This document shows, in pieces, positions 25,640 to 38,339 of a DNA stretch of 64,000 bases. The notes beneath the pieces are model-generated. The model saw nothing but the letters and a program-made list of their open reading frames with translations. It searched no databases and had not been told where the DNA came from. The position numbers and the translations under genes are program-made. This DNA is from Hemibagrus wyckioides. Lineage: Eukaryota > Chordata > Actinopteri > Siluriformes > Bagridae. Location: assembly GCF_019097595.1 (NCBI RefSeq), contig NC_080727.1, positions 11,817,001 through 11,881,000 on the forward strand, read 5' to 3'. Numbering within the stretch: position 1 is the stretch's first letter; every line of letters starts with the position of its first letter.

Positions 25640-27180
25640 TTTGTCTGAATCAGCCCAAATCAGAAACCCTGGAATAACAACACTTGCATTGCACTAAACA
25701 TGTAAACCTTTGCTTTTGATTCTGGCAATGTGGAGGAGAATAAACAAAGCAGCTATGCCCTCTGTAAAACCATCAAAACAGCAAAACGTCAGTACAAAGA
25801 CAAGCTAGAAAGTTGACACACCACAGACACAATGTGTCAAGGAATAAACATCGCAGACTTTAAGGGAAATAAACACTCCACCAGGAACACCGCTGCCTCT
25901 CTACTGGACAAGCTTAATACTTTTTATTCTCGCTTCGGCTGTAACCCTATCCATTCAATGGGGGAATATCTGCAAGGCCACGGGTCCAGACAGCATCCAC
26001 GGCCACATCCTTAAAATATGCTCTTTCTTTCACTGTCTGTAGTCCCTACATGTATTAAAATGTCCAACATTTTTCCTGTAATAAAGAAATCAGTGGTTAA
26101 CTGTGTGAAAGACTGGCTGCAGTGTAGCTATAACGCTCCCATTGTCAATAAATGCATTTAGAAGCTCATCAAAGACGACATCTTCGCTGCCTGCCTCACT
26201 TGAACCACTGCAGTTTGCCTATTGCAACAACAGCTCCAGTGACAAAAGTCATTACCTCTCTCCCACCTGGACAAAAAGAACATGTGTTTATGGACTACAG
26301 CTCAGCATTCAATACCATTGTGTCACCCAAGCCTGAATTAAAACTCCAGGCTCTGGGCCTGAACATCTCCGTGTGAAGCTAGATCCTGGACTTACTGGCA
26401 GATGCCGGGTAGTCAAAATTGGTAGCAACACCTCCTCCTGACCCCCAACACTGGAACACTATGAACTGTGTTCTCAGCCCTCTCTTGTACACCTTATACA
26501 GACAATGAAAAAACAGCCTACAGAGAAGAGGTGCACATCCTAACATGCTGGTGCCAGGAAAACCACCTCACACTCAACTTCAGTAAGAACAAGGAACTAG
26601 GAGCTAGGACAAGGAGCACACCCCAATAGCACTGCCAGGTCGCCAGTGGAGAAGGTCAATAACTTTAACATCCTGCGAATTCATATTAGTGAGGACCTCA
26701 CATGGTCCACTCATACCGAGGCAGTGGCAAAGAAAGTTCACCAATGCCTCTTCTTCCATTTGAGTCTAAGAAAATTTGACTTCCTGATTGGTTGCATCGC
26801 TGGCAGCCTGGTATGGGAACAACACCACCCTCATACACAAAGCTTTGTAAAGAGTTCTAAAATCTGTCTGAGGTAGGTTTCATTCACTCCAGGACATCTA
26901 CTCCAGGGTGTGTGTGAGGAAAGCACTGACAGTCATCAGAGACTCCAGCCACCCAAGCCATGGACTGCTCTCACTACCATCTTGCTGAAGGTGTCACAGA
27001 ATCAGATTTCACAACAGCAGGCTGCAGAACAGATTTTTCTCACAGACCACTAAACTGTTTAACCAATAACACCACCACTAGAACAGCTCACTCTATCTAC
27101 CATCCACTGCATCATCTATCACTACTCAGTTATAGTCAGTTGTATTGATATCAGACTCCATCTTCATGCTATATGGGCAA
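25640..27180 (+). mobile_element. L2/CR1-like LINE relic
   Basis: Decayed reverse transcriptase. HVFMDYSSAFNTIV (about 26280-26321) is RT motif A. LEPLQFAYCNN upstream (about 26198-26230) matches the L-P-QFAYR block. ILRIHISEDLTWSTHTEAVA (26667-26726) and KKVHQC...FFHLSLRKFDF match the C-terminal block of fish L2-like elements, and DSSHPSHGLLS near 26942-26974 matches its tail. The 3' end is AT-rich without a clear repeat tail. Frame breaks are frequent; the copy is dead. Confidence 0.75.
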
Positions 27181-27369
27181 TATCTCCCACTACAAAACTT
27201 TTGAACTGCACAGAGTTTACACTGCTTAAGGATATTTCTGTATTATGTTAATAATTTATAGTATTGAATGTGTAATATCTCACACTAATCCACTTTATAA
27301 CTGCATACATTGTTTATAGTTTTCTATTCTATCTATGTATGGATTTTGTGATGCACTGACATATCACAA

Positions 27370-27960
27370 ATACACATACACACTGAACAGTATCACAAAT
27401 GAACATAGAGGCACAGAGACAGATCAGACGAGTGCTTCGACAATAATAGTATCAACTTAATCATACTAGGTACATTGTTTTGAAATAGTGTACAAATAAC
27501 ATATTGTGCATTCAGTGCAGGCATCGTTATTGAACAAGTTTTTGTCATCCAGATTATGTTCTGTCTAATAAATATAGTATTAATGGACTGAGAAGCAGAG
27601 GACAGTAACCATACAGTGGTGATATAAGGATGCTCTCAATGAGCACAGTGAAAAGTGTTTTTTAGCTTTTGTAGAATTGACTAGAAGTGTCAGGTTATGA
27701 CAATTCTCTACCACACCAGCAGAGGGGTCCCTCCCCCAAATTCTAAGGCCCTCAATTGGTTGTCACAGTCATTTCCTGTTTATGGACTATATAAAACACA
27801 CAGAAAACTGTTACAAAGCTTTGTCGTTCTTCTTTATTACTGTGAGTTCTGAGCCTTTGACAAAGCTTTGCACATGTTTAAAGAAACTTTGGCCAGTGCA
27901 TATGGACCTTCTGAGTTACATGTCTCTTTCGGGATCTACCATATAAGTGTATTTGTATAT

Positions 27961-28006
<46 letters not shown>

Positions 28007-30630
28007 ATGTATGCACACGAGGGACAGATTTACCATCCACAAACTATCCAGACTTTTCTACATTATGTCCTAGATTTGGTGCAATGCTGTATTTGGCTTA
28101 TAAACCACAAGATGCAGCTTTTTAACTATCCTGCACTAAAGCCAGACAACTACACAAACTGCATGTGCTATTGGTCTCAATGCAGCATCTGTGTTGGGGT
28201 CTAGAGTTCTAATGTGAACAAAGAGGAATGTCACTTGCAGACATTTGTTAAGAGGTAACATATCACCATCTACATTTGCCCGGCACAGTATGACAGTATT
28301 GCTTCAATGCACCCCATGTGCTTTGTGGTTCTTTTTTCCATTTCCAGCTCCTCACATTTAATAAAATACATTAAAGTGATATAAACTCAAGTGCTGAGTG
28401 ATTGTTACCTTCAAATGTGTACAATATCAGCACCTTGAGAAAAATTTTTTATCCTCAATAGCCAAAAAACTTAATCTCAGTTTAAATAAAGTATGGTATT
28501 GGCACTATTTATGAGTGTTGTTTGTTATAAAGGTACACCATACACCAACAGAATGAACACTGGTGATGACTTTGATTCATGGCCCCACTAGTTTATCAGG
28601 AAATTGCCCTGCAGTCTTGAATAAAAGAAAAGCCATGCTACCTGGGTCTCTCAGATTTACAAGAATGGTTAGAGAATAGAATAGTTATAGCTATTTAGCA
28701 TTATTTACAGGCTGTTTATTTAATGTTATTTTGACATAAATATGAAATACACAAACTAGAACACTCCACTAATTCCAAAGGATACTGCCCGGGTGGTCCT
28801 ACACTTAGTCATAGATCCACATTTACAAAAGCACACAATTGGAAGTTTTATCTAATAACTGATATGATTATGACTTCCACTATTTTCTGCTGGTTGTGCT
28901 ACATAATTTCTGATCATATGATATCAGGCTGTACTGTACAACTTGGATAAATTATACAATAGAAATAATGTACAAAAATGTGCAATATACATAAATGTAA
29001 GCTGTAGATATTTTGTTCACTGTTTTTTGCACCAAGCACAAGTAGCCATAAAACATTTAATATTAGACACAAGTATCACATTAACTGGCTATCTCACACT
29101 GGCTGATGGGCTAACTGCTGTGAAGGTGTGTAAATAAAACACATTGCCTGACCTTGTTATCTGTCTGAAGGGAGTGGCAGGGAACAAAATGCTTTTCTCT
29201 ATGAAATAGGTAGGAGCATACCTCAACTAAGCATCAATGGTGTCTGCAATATCTCTGAGGTATCCAGAGATATATATAAATCATGTGAAATTGCAGGCTC
29301 TTTTCAGTCTTTTCAATCAACCATTTTAAACACTGAATTAATGGAATAGTGATAAATAACTGTTATACCAATACTGAAATAAAAATAATTGATTATCATT
29401 TTACCATATTTGTGTGATCCCAAACTGTACCAACAAAGAAGCTGATCCAGTTTTAAGCAGTTTTTTTTTGTCTATACTCTTGCAGTGAAAAGTACAACCA
29501 TCTAAGTACCAAAGGAAAGTATGCATTCAGATGAATATCTAAAATTTATAATTCATCTGATGTGCCAAATAATGCAATTTCAAAATACAGATACTGCACA
29601 GTGCAATTATTTAAGACTGGTAGGTCTTCCTACAATGCCTTGCATCTTACACAAATGAGCTGTGATAATGAAAAACTACCCATCTTACATTTCTAAAGTG
29701 ACTGTAGAATTAGATATTCTCTATAAAAGTGCTGCAGAAATGCTGAAAATGACTGAAAAATTGGATAACTGAATGAATGATGTTCCTATTAAAGTGGTAT
29801 ATGATGTAATATGGAGAATTACGTACATCATCAGTGTCTGCACTGGGCAATGGAGTCTGAATGCATTGCGCTGTTGCAGCATTCCTGTTAATGATATCAA
29901 TGCTGCATTATATTAATCAATTTATCAACTTGTCTGCTTGGGCATGAGAATGTTCCCAGACGAGACATGTATCCAGTGAGGACTCCCAAGCACATTTGTG
30001 GAAGTGGCCACCAGTTGACAGGTCAGTGACCAGCTGTTTATGTGCTTTGGGGAGCAATAAAGGAGTTCCACCATCTAAATACAGATCATCCCGTAAAGAA
30101 ATTAATTGCATAAGCACATTAGAACACAGGTTAAAAAGTGCTATCTACTATTTATACTGTTTATCTACAATTTATTTATTTCTGCCTCCTGGATTAAAAC
30201 TTAGGAAGCTCACTGAATATGTCTGGCTAATGACACTGCATTTTCTTTTTCTTCAAAACAGCTCATGTGCTTTGTTGTGAGTTCTCATCATCAGTCTGTC
30301 CTATAATCAGTTATGTGTTTAGTAACTTCCTGTTTTTAGTTCACTTACTGTCTTTTATATTTGGCTTTATGTTTCCCTTTGCTTTGTGTCTGCTAAAGTG
30401 TCTATTGTTCTGAATCTCTATTAGTTACAGTTACTACTTAAAAATGGTTTTAACATTTCTTTTTTTCTTTACTTCATTACCATATTTATTTGACTGCTCT
30501 TTCATTGCCACCTCTTCTTTCTTAGAAATTTAGAAAGTGGTAATTTCTTTGTTCTTTGTCACTTTGTAGAAAGTGACAGGAAGTCTTTTCTCTTGCTGCT
30601 TTTCCTGTCATAGCCATGTCTTCCATAGGA
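27370..30630. other. no recognisable gene
   Basis: AT-rich sequence upstream of B-beta-1. It contains only the listed TC/TG microsatellite and short unsupported frames. Confidence 0.5.
27965..28006. repeat. (CT)n(GT)n microsatellite
   Basis: About 16 CT units followed by about 5 GT units. It produces artefactual Leu-Ser open frames. Confidence 0.95.
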
Positions 30631-30634
30631 AGGG

Positions 30635-30785
<151 letters not shown>

Positions 30786-31872
30786 ATGCTACTAACAAAT
30801 ATTCAAATGCAAGCCAAAGGTCAGAGTATCAGTCACAACACATTTTCACAAGCATTGCTCACAGGGGTTTGCATGCAACAACCTTGAGATCTTACACACC
30901 ATCAAAGTTTTCTCTGAATACCATCAAATAAAATGAGCAATCATTTAATCGAGGAAATGGTCACAGAATTACAGTAATCCTGTGCCTCTGTGTAATAGAG
31001 ATGCTGGTAGAGGCATTGTGGGCAGTGGCTTCATGAACTTTGTAGAAGAATGATTACTGTTGCAGTCTGTTTTAGTCGTTTTAATGACAACTGACAAATT
31101 TCTGTGTTTCCTTACCATTATAACAAAAAAATGTAAAGCATACAGTATGTATGCAATCAGTGTTTAAGTAGAAAATATCTGTTTGGGTGAATAATTTCAG
31201 CAGAGCTACAAATTGATACACCAAATAGGTTGCCAATAAAGTATCCTATTACATTTTAAAAATCAATACCTGTGACCTAAATTCAACCACTGATCAACTG
31301 ACATTTTTACAACATGGCAAGACTTGTTGCAGTGAAACACAGCATAGTGGCTGACTACATAGAATAGTCATCTTATTATGCATCGAATACATTGATTCTA
31401 GAGGGTTCTTTGAAGATATTGCTAAAAGAAATTGAAATTATTATACGTAGGGAGTTTTTCTTTCACCTCTGGCTTGCTCATTAAGGATAAATATAACATT
31501 TATCATTTATATCCTGAATTTGTATATTTCTGAAAAGCTGCTATGAAAAATCACTATAAATTGAACTGTGTATGTGCTGAAGTTGAAAAACTAAAGGAAT
31601 GAGTCAGGCTATACATTGACTATGGTCCTTGTTTCACTGTTATAAAATGAAATTTTTACAAGTAAAAAGAATTTGAATATCGGCAAATGTAGCTATAAAA
31701 AAATAAATAAAACTAGTCAGCTTGTTATTAGATGTTTGCACTTATTTCAAGCTTAATTTCTTTCTTATTCCTCTAGCAGAGAATTGTGTTTCTTTGTAGA
31801 AATAAACAAACTGGACCAAGACAATTTCAAGCATAAAATTAGTGAAATATGTCTGGATATAGGTTTAAAAAC

Positions 31873-32193
31873 CACTAAATGGCCAAAGGTTTGTGGACAC
31901 ACACACACACATGCCTTCCCCAAACCTGAGGCAGACAATTGTATAGAAATGAATATCGTTGGGATGAACTGGAAAGCTGAATGCACCTCATGCCTCCTCA
32001 GCTAACCTCATCACCAGTAATCTCACGGTTGAAGGAACAGAAATCCCCACAGCCACATGCCGAAATATATAATGGAAAGTCTTTCCAGAATAATAAAGGA
32101 TATTAAAACAACAAAAGGAACTAAACCTAGAATTGTTTGTTCAAAAATACACATGTGATTATCAGCTGGCCACAAACTTAGGGCCATATAGTG
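31873..32193. mobile_element. Tc1-derived non-autonomous element (MITE)
   Basis: The left end CACTAAATGGCCAAAGGTTT, continuing GTGGACAC, is the inverse of the right end GGCCACAAACTTAGGGCCAT, continuing ATAGTG. A TA follows the right end (32194-32195). At 321 bp it has no transposase. The ends match the common fish TIR CACTATATGGCCAAA. A short CA run (31896-31911) adjoins the left end. Confidence 0.75.
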
Positions 32194-32359
32194 TACTTTC
32201 ACTTGCTAAGATTTTTTAGAGTTTAGTGTTATAGTTGTAGAAAAAGTTAAATAATATCAAACATAAATTATAACTGGCAGGTTTTACCATCAGCTACTAC
32301 AAAATGTAAAAGCAAGACCTTTTTTACTCGCAACATTTTTCAGTGAGCTTCAATGTCAT

Positions 32360-32800
32360 ATTAATGCAAAATCCTCCATTCCTCCAAGGCCAACTTAATG
32401 GCAAAGAGCTTATGGTCCCCAGGAGGAGAAAAACATGCAGGGGTGCAGCTCCCTTTTAGGCCCAGATCGTTATGATAGCCCTCACCCCGATGTTGGAAAT
32501 GTCGACCTCTACTATGAACTGCCCATAGGGGTCTGGCTTCCAAAGCACAAAGCTGCCTATGAGGTGATGAGCCCTATGCTTACAAAAGACCTCTTGGAGG
32601 TCCTAGTGATCCTTCGGCACCCTTGACAGGTCCACTTGTTTTTTTATAATGGAGGGGAAGTTGAGAGCACCCCTGAGGCAACACTGAGAGTATTGGGACC
32701 CCCATACAGAGATCAAACTGGTGGTCCAGTTATCAGAGTTATGTTGGGCAGGCCCTTCTTGCTGCTGTAAACCAGCCGCAGCCAACAACTGCATGGGTTC
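32360..32800 (-). mobile_element. Ty3/gypsy retrotransposon pol relic
   Basis: On the minus strand KPDPYGQFIVEVDISNIGVR and then HKLFAIKLALEEW are read in shifting frames. They correspond to the junction of reverse transcriptase and RNase H in gypsy elements (HPDP..PFIVEVDAS and NRELLAIKLALEEWR). The normally acidic catalytic DAS reads DIS but keeps its Asp. Frameshifts and stops are present and no LTRs are recognised. The fragment is old and non-functional. Confidence 0.75.
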
Positions 32801-32809
32801 TAAAGGTAG

Positions 32810-33980
32810 ACACTGAAACCATTAACTAAAGACATAATAGACCACAATGTTCATGAAAAAAGTAACTTACGTTTAAAATATACTTTGAACAAGCAACAGA
32901 AGAATTATTTTAGACATTTGACCTTTATCCTGTTTGGATCATGTAAATTATGTAAATTTGACAATGTAAATCCTGCAAACATTGAACTTGGTCTTGAGAT
33001 ATTTAATGGATGTTAAAGAGAATTTTGGATGTACAAAAGGTGGACAGACCCTTTGACCTATTTCTACTGCTGTCATGGTTTCCATTTCTTCAGTAGTGCT
33101 GCCAGAATTATAGAAACAGAAGGTTTCTTACAACATCCAAATTAATACTGTTGCAATAGTGACTCATAATCCAGCAAACTCTCTTTCTCTAGCTCACAGA
33201 ATTCACAAATACTGAGTAAATCCCCTCCACATCATCCACCCTGTCTGGCTTTATTATCTCTCTCATGTTCCTACAGAACTCTTTCTAGGCATGGGGAAAA
33301 CCAGCCCACCCACTCTTATTAAATAAAGCCTCCAGCTTCCAGACAGGAGGCTGGCGTCAAAACAAAGGTACAGCAGCAATGAAACCAAAGCCTTTATAAG
33401 CTGATCAATAGTGCCTGAGCAGAAGACGGAAAAACTGAGACCAAAAGCTGTGGACAAGCAAAAAAAATTCCTATATCTGATTATAACTTCCTACTTTTAG
33501 TGCAATATAAATTAGCACACAAAGAGGAAACATCCAGATGCAACTGCCTATGAGAACTTGCATAAAGATTTAAAGCTACAGTAGCAGTCTTAACACTTAC
33601 AACAGTCTGAATTTGTTTTCTTTATTGATCTGGTCCACTAGATAACATTGCTGAGGCTACAATTTATGGCAGTGAAACAGGTTTATCCTAACTTTCCTGT
33701 GAACTAACAGGAATCCTAGTGTTATTGTTTACAGAGACTGCAGTAATTAGCATATGCTCTGTGCCACAATTATACCCACATTCTGTTTTTTATCATAATT
33801 TACAACACCAAAAACAACCATTAGCATCACCACTTAGAGACTTTGTGCTGGTCATTAAAAATATAACTTAATCATCTTAATACCACAATGCTTTTGTGCA
33901 CCTTATTGGTCAGTAAGTGTTGAAAGTGCTGATTTTTCTACAACCACACAGATGCTCAAAAGCATAAACCCACAAACTCA
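32810..33980. other. no recognisable feature
   Basis: AT-rich upstream sequence without supported genes. A short CA run lies at about 33977-33993. Confidence 0.5.
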
Positions 33981-33991
33981 CACACACACAC

Positions 33992-34972
33992 ACCGGCATA
34001 ACATTAAAAGCACTAACAGGTGATGTGAATAACACTGATTATCTCGGTACAGTGGCTCCTGTGAGGCGATGGGATATATTAAGCAACAACTGAGCAGACA
34101 GATCTTCAAGATGATCTTTTGCAAGCATGAAAAATGGGCAAGTGTAAGGATCAGAGCGACTTTGACTTGACAACTGGGTCAGAGCGTCTCTAAAATGGCA
34201 GGTCTTGTGTGATGTTCCTGGTATGCAGTGGTAACCCTACCAAAAGTGATTCAAGCAAGGCCAGTGAAGCAGTGACAGGGTCATTGGGCAGCCAAGGCTC
34301 ATGATGCACATGGAGAGCTATGGCTAGCCCATCTGGTATGATCCCACAGAGGAGCTGGTGTAAAACATATTGCAGAAAAAGTTAATGCTGGCTATGACAG
34401 ATGTCATAACACATAGTGTTTCACAGCTTGCTGCAAAAGGGGTTGCGTAGCTGCAGAACAGTCAGAGTGTCCATGCTGACCCCTGTCCACCATCGCAAGT
34501 GCCTACAATGGGCATGTGAACATAAGAACTGGACCATGGAGCAATGGAAGAAGGTGGAACCTGGTATGATCACACTTTCTTTGATATCACGTGGATAGCT
34601 GGGGGCATGTGCATCACTGGGGAAGAGATACCACTAGGGCACACTATTAGAGAAAGGCAAACTAGCAGAGGCAGTGTGATGCTCTGGGCAATGTTCTGCA
34701 GAGAAATCCTGAGTTACCAAGACCCATAACACCTACAAAGCCTGACAAAGTGTTTAAAATGTTGACTCAGTATCCAAATTCCCCAGGCTTTAATCTGATT
34801 AAGCATCTGTTGGATGTGCTAGACAAACATGGACGATCATAGATTCTGAACTTAAAGGACTTGAAGGATCCCCTGCTAACATCTTAGTGCCATGCACAAG
34901 ATGTTAGCAGGGCAGCACAAGGTTGACCTACACAATATTAGGCAGATGGTTTAAATGTTATGGATAATATAT
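33992..34972 (+). mobile_element. Tc1-like transposon relic (GGCATAACATT family)
   Basis: The left end ACCGGCATAACATT and right end AATGTTATGGATAAT are inverted, as in the abundant fish Tc1 family with GCATAACATTATGACCACC ends. Between them are AAAATGGGCAAGTGTAAGGA (transposase start region), GGGTCAGAGCGTCTC, a CTGACCCCTGTCCACCATCG stretch, ACCATGGAGCAATGGAAGAA and GTGATGCTCTGGGCAATGTT. Several internal deletions and stops are evident. Length is about 980 bp against roughly 1.3 kb for full copies. Confidence 0.8.
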
Positions 34973-35504
34973 AGGTGTGGATAGGCTGCTGTACACAACT
35001 TCATTATTATTTTTTTAATTATAACATATTTTAGGCTTAAAGAGCTTCATTTTGATTTAATGGGGTAAAGTCCCAAAGAAGAAATATGTTGTATTTTATT
35101 ACACCTATTCTTTCTCAACCCATCATGTCCTCATTTGGACTGTCCATATTTCATCACGTTTATACATTATAAATGTATCAAGTGGACATGACCAATCAGC
35201 TTCTCAGAAACACAATCCTGCTCTTTTTGGCAGATATAAAAGCTACTATATGACAAAAAACCTGTATAAATAAGTCTGACCTCACATCCATAACTCACTA
35301 CACAGTACATTTTACTCATTACATAATTAAAAAAAATGGTTACAAAATGATTATCTTGATTAATTGATTATAATGTGTAATATCTGGCACAGCATTCTGG
35401 TTTCATTGTTCAACACTGAGCTCAGATGCGTGAGAGGTCTGATCTCTTCCACTGATCTCTTCTTCTTAGGAAACCCATGTGCACATGGGTCATTCGTGAT
35501 TATG

Positions 35505-35815
35505 CTTGTGGAGTTTGCAAATTCTCCCAGTGCCTGCATGGGTTTACTCCGAGTACTCCGGTTTCCTCCCACGGTCCAAAGAACATGATCATTAGGTTGA
35601 TTGGTAATTCTAAATTGCCCATAGGAGTGAGTGTGAGTGTGTGTGTGGTTGTCTGTCTATATGTGGCCCTGTTATGGACTGGCGACCCGTCCAGGGTGTA
35701 CCCCTCCCTTTCGCCCAATGTGTGCTGGGATAGGCTCCAGCAGATCCCTGTGACCCTGATTAGGAATAAAGTGGGTATAGACAATGGAAGGATGGATTGA
35801 TAGATGGATGGATGA
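35505..35815 (+). repeat. fish SINE-like repeat body ending in GGAT repeats
   Basis: Sequence phrases GTGGAGTTTGCAAATTCTCC, CGGTTTCCTCCCACGGTCCA, TAAATTGCCCATAGG, GACTGGCGACCCGTCCAGGG and GGGATAGGCTCCAGC are those of a very abundant teleost repeat. It ends in GGATGGATT..GATGGATGGATGA. The tRNA-like head seen in the second copy (54.65-54.95 kb) is missing here. Confidence 0.75.
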
Positions 35816-36717
35816 TTATCCTTGTTATATAAAGGTGCTGTACAAATGTTGCTCTTGAAAATTGCCCACCACAGAACCACTTTATCTTAAAAGCATTCTC
35901 TAGCATTCATACATTTGTGTCTGTTTACTATATTTATCTATTAACTATATCTATTAACTATTATCTATGAATTATCTTTTATCTAGCAATCTATAGTTGA
36001 CTGCAGCTAAAGTTATACGCCTTTGCCAAAATAAAGATGACAAAAAATTTTATTTTAAGCAACAACATGTTTCATGGCTTAGGACTGACTAGTGTTCCTT
36101 TGGTTATGTAACAAAAGTGGCCAAATACAATATGTTTAAGATATTAATAGAAACAAAAACATTTCAGTGCTTGCCCAACTGCCTCCAACTTCTTCTATAA
36201 CCTCAGAAAAACTTCAGATCCTCTCTGTTGTAACTTCTGACCCAATCTTTTGCATTCAACTTTGTCTGTCTTATTATGTAATAAGTATATGAGTCAGTGG
36301 GATTTCTTGCACACTTGTGTATTACAGCGTTTATTGTTAGCCAAGGATTTTTAGGGCTATATGTCTGTTCATTTGATTACCTCTATTTGATGCTCTAACT
36401 AATTCCATTAGTCGTTTACCTACCTACCTGTGTGTTTATTTTCATATGAAAGTGTGACTGGTTGTATGTGTGCACCATCAACACCACATGACAGCACATT
36501 AATAATGTAATGAGGAGGAAATCATGACACTGGATTTCTTCGTATCACCATTTAACGATCTCATTGCTGATAAAGTCACGCTTTTCGGGAAGACTGGAGT
36601 GGAAACCTCAGTGTTGTTACACTCTGGTTACAGGCTACATGTACACAAAAACACAGCTATCTGGCAGTACACACAGCAGGCAAGCAGCGTGTGTTGTTTT
36701 TCGGTATAATCCGATAC

Positions 36718-36718
36718 T

Positions 36719-36758
<40 letters not shown>
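36718..36758. repeat. (TC)n(AC)n microsatellite next to the B-beta-2 exon
   Basis: About 5 TC and 15 AC units. It lies 45 bp downstream of the B-beta-2 splice donor, in the intron. Confidence 0.95.
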
Positions 36759-36802
36759 CTAGCTTGCAGTTCTATAGCATTTTATAGCTCTTGGGTTGTT
36801 AC

Positions 36803-36881
36803 CTTCAGTGTGACAGCTGGATGAAAGGATGCTGCTCGGAGGACGGAAGAGGTAAGGCAGGTACCGGGAGAAGCATTTCAT
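36803..36881 (-). CDS. ppp2r2b: ppp2r2b alternative first coding exon B-beta-2 (mitochondrial form)
   Basis: This exon encodes the 26-residue N terminus of the B-beta-2 isoform from ATG at 36881: MKCFSRYLPYLFRPP, then SSILSSSCHTE. Mammalian B-beta-2 reads MKCFSRYLPYIFRPP at the same place. From the literature, this cryptic import signal carries PP2A to the outer mitochondrial membrane in neurons and promotes fission and cell death. Basic (K2, R6, R13) and hydrophobic residues are retained here. The exon ends ACTGAAG|GTAACA, phase 1, matching B-beta-1 and exon 2. The upstream frame stays open for 38 codons to an in-frame ATG at 36995, but the conserved start is at 36881. Confidence 0.94.
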
Positions 36882-37160
36882 CTTCTTAGCGCGCGCATCA
36901 CTCCTGGTCAGGCACACAACTGAGAAGCGATGTTTATTTCCTTTCTTTAGCCTCGGCTGACGTGCACATGGTGCAGCCGCTCCAGTCTCTCTCATCCAAG
37001 GGAGGATAAACGGCGCTGCGGTGAACCATTCTGATTCATCCACTCACCAGCTGACGAGAATGTGCCTTATTTTAGTGGCGAGTCCGGTGGGAGAGGCTTT
37101 ATGGTGGAAGGGGAGGGCGGGGAGTGAAGAGGGTGGGGGGCTTCGAAGTGGAGCGGCATG
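36882..37160 (-). promoter_or_regulatory. ppp2r2b: B-beta-2 5' region / candidate promoter
   Basis: A GC-richer segment upstream of the B-beta-2 start, with GCGCGCGCAT near 36890 and GGGGAGGGCGGGGAG near 37110. No TATA box is evident. It is probably 5' UTR plus promoter of the B-beta-2 transcript. The start site is unknown. Confidence 0.45.
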
Positions 37161-37438
37161 CACGAGACAGACTGTTCTCATCGGTAGTACCTGCTTCGTC
37201 ACTCTTCACATGCTTACTGTATCACAACTTAGGAACTATTAGGCTTAGACAGAGAGTCGGGCTTACACCGCGTTCACACAGAAGGTGTAGCTTAAATCGA
37301 TTTATTTTTTTAGATGGTTTACCCGGTGTTTTCAGTGTGGCCTATATCTGTTCTAAGTCTGAACAGATCACGAGCCTATGGGCAAAAGAACGAGACCCTT
37401 GTAAAAAGCCACTTGTTTGGTTTGCGTCCTTAGTATAT

Positions 37439-37444
<6 letters not shown>

Positions 37445-37495
<51 letters not shown>
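37445..37495. repeat. (TA)n microsatellite
   Basis: About 25 uninterrupted TA units. They lie about 0.56 kb upstream of the B-beta-2 start on its strand. Confidence 0.95.
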
Positions 37496-37497
<2 letters not shown>

Positions 37498-37614
37498 TTC
37501 ATTTAGTACGGCTGCCAGGTTCTACTATGACCACATTCTTCCATTTCATCTACCTACACGCAATAACCTATAGTGACTACAAAATAAGCATTTGAGCATC
37601 TTCCACAAATAAGC

Positions 37615-37960
37615 AAAACCTTTTACAGTACGTTTTAGAACCTTTGGCAACAATTACAGCTTTGAATCATCTTGGGAAAGTGTGTACAAGCATTGCTCAC
37701 CTGATCTTTGGCAGATTCTCTCTTTGTTTTGAGAGTATGTGTACTGTCATCTCCATGTGTCCTGGCTGATGTTCTATGCAGCCTGTGCTTTAGCAGGGCC
37801 ACTGAAGATTTGTTAGTCTTGTCTCCAGCATTGACTTGTCTGTATGCTTCCACTTGTTGCTGTGCCTAAAGGTGAAGTTTTCTTTCCCTTGATATGACTG
37901 AGAACCTCTATTTCATCCTTAAAGGCAAGGCCTTAAGGGAGTGTTCCATGACACTATTGA
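37615..37960 (-). mobile_element. Tc1-like relic (tentative)
   Basis: TTGGCAACAATTACAGCTTT, GAATCATCTTGGG and GTGTACAAGCATTGCTCACC near 37645-37705 match a fish Tc1-like repeat read in reverse (usual text: TTGGCAACAATTACAGCCTT, GAGTCATCTTGGG). The remainder is too eroded for TIRs or frames. Confidence 0.45.
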
Positions 37961-38199
37961 CATTATTGAGAAACCCTGTTTGAGAGCACCTCAAAACAAG
38001 AAAAATCTGGTAACCTTGCAGATATGAACTACACCCATAATAACAATCAAACAGTCACATAATTGGGGTGTAAAGAGACAAACTAATCTTTGAGTGAACA
38101 GTGGCGAGTGACCACAACGGTGGTGAAGCTGAAAGACAGAGAAGCAATGACATCAAAGAAGCCGGAAGATGGAGAGACCACAAAGTCTGTGAAGGCAGG

Positions 38200-38320
38200 A
38201 GGCAGATCACATTCCTCAGTGGAGCAGCGAGGCAGATTGACATTCTCAGCAGAGCAGGGAGGCAGAGCAATGCCCTGAGTGGAGCAGGGGGTGGAGCAGT
38301 GTCCTTAACAGAGCAGAGAC
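38200..38320. repeat. 30-bp minisatellite, about four units, coding-compatible
   Basis: Units start at 38200, 38230, 38260 and about 38290 with the pattern AGGCAGAT..CAGTGGAGCAG. The period is exactly 30 bp. In one plus-strand frame the units read GRSHSSVEQR and GRLTFSAEQG, then GRAMP-stop. The array therefore resembles a decapeptide repeat now interrupted. Confidence 0.75.
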
Positions 38321-38339
38321 ACATCAAAAATCAACAATC

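Noticed and set aside
27700..27880. LTR-like segment with TCATTTCCTGTTT and TATATAAAAC
   Set aside because: It recalls gypsy LTR promoters, but I found no paired LTR, target duplication or primer-binding site, so it is not listed as a feature.
29917..30280. Overlapping open frames on both strands
   Set aside because: No motif, no splice context and no recalled homologue.
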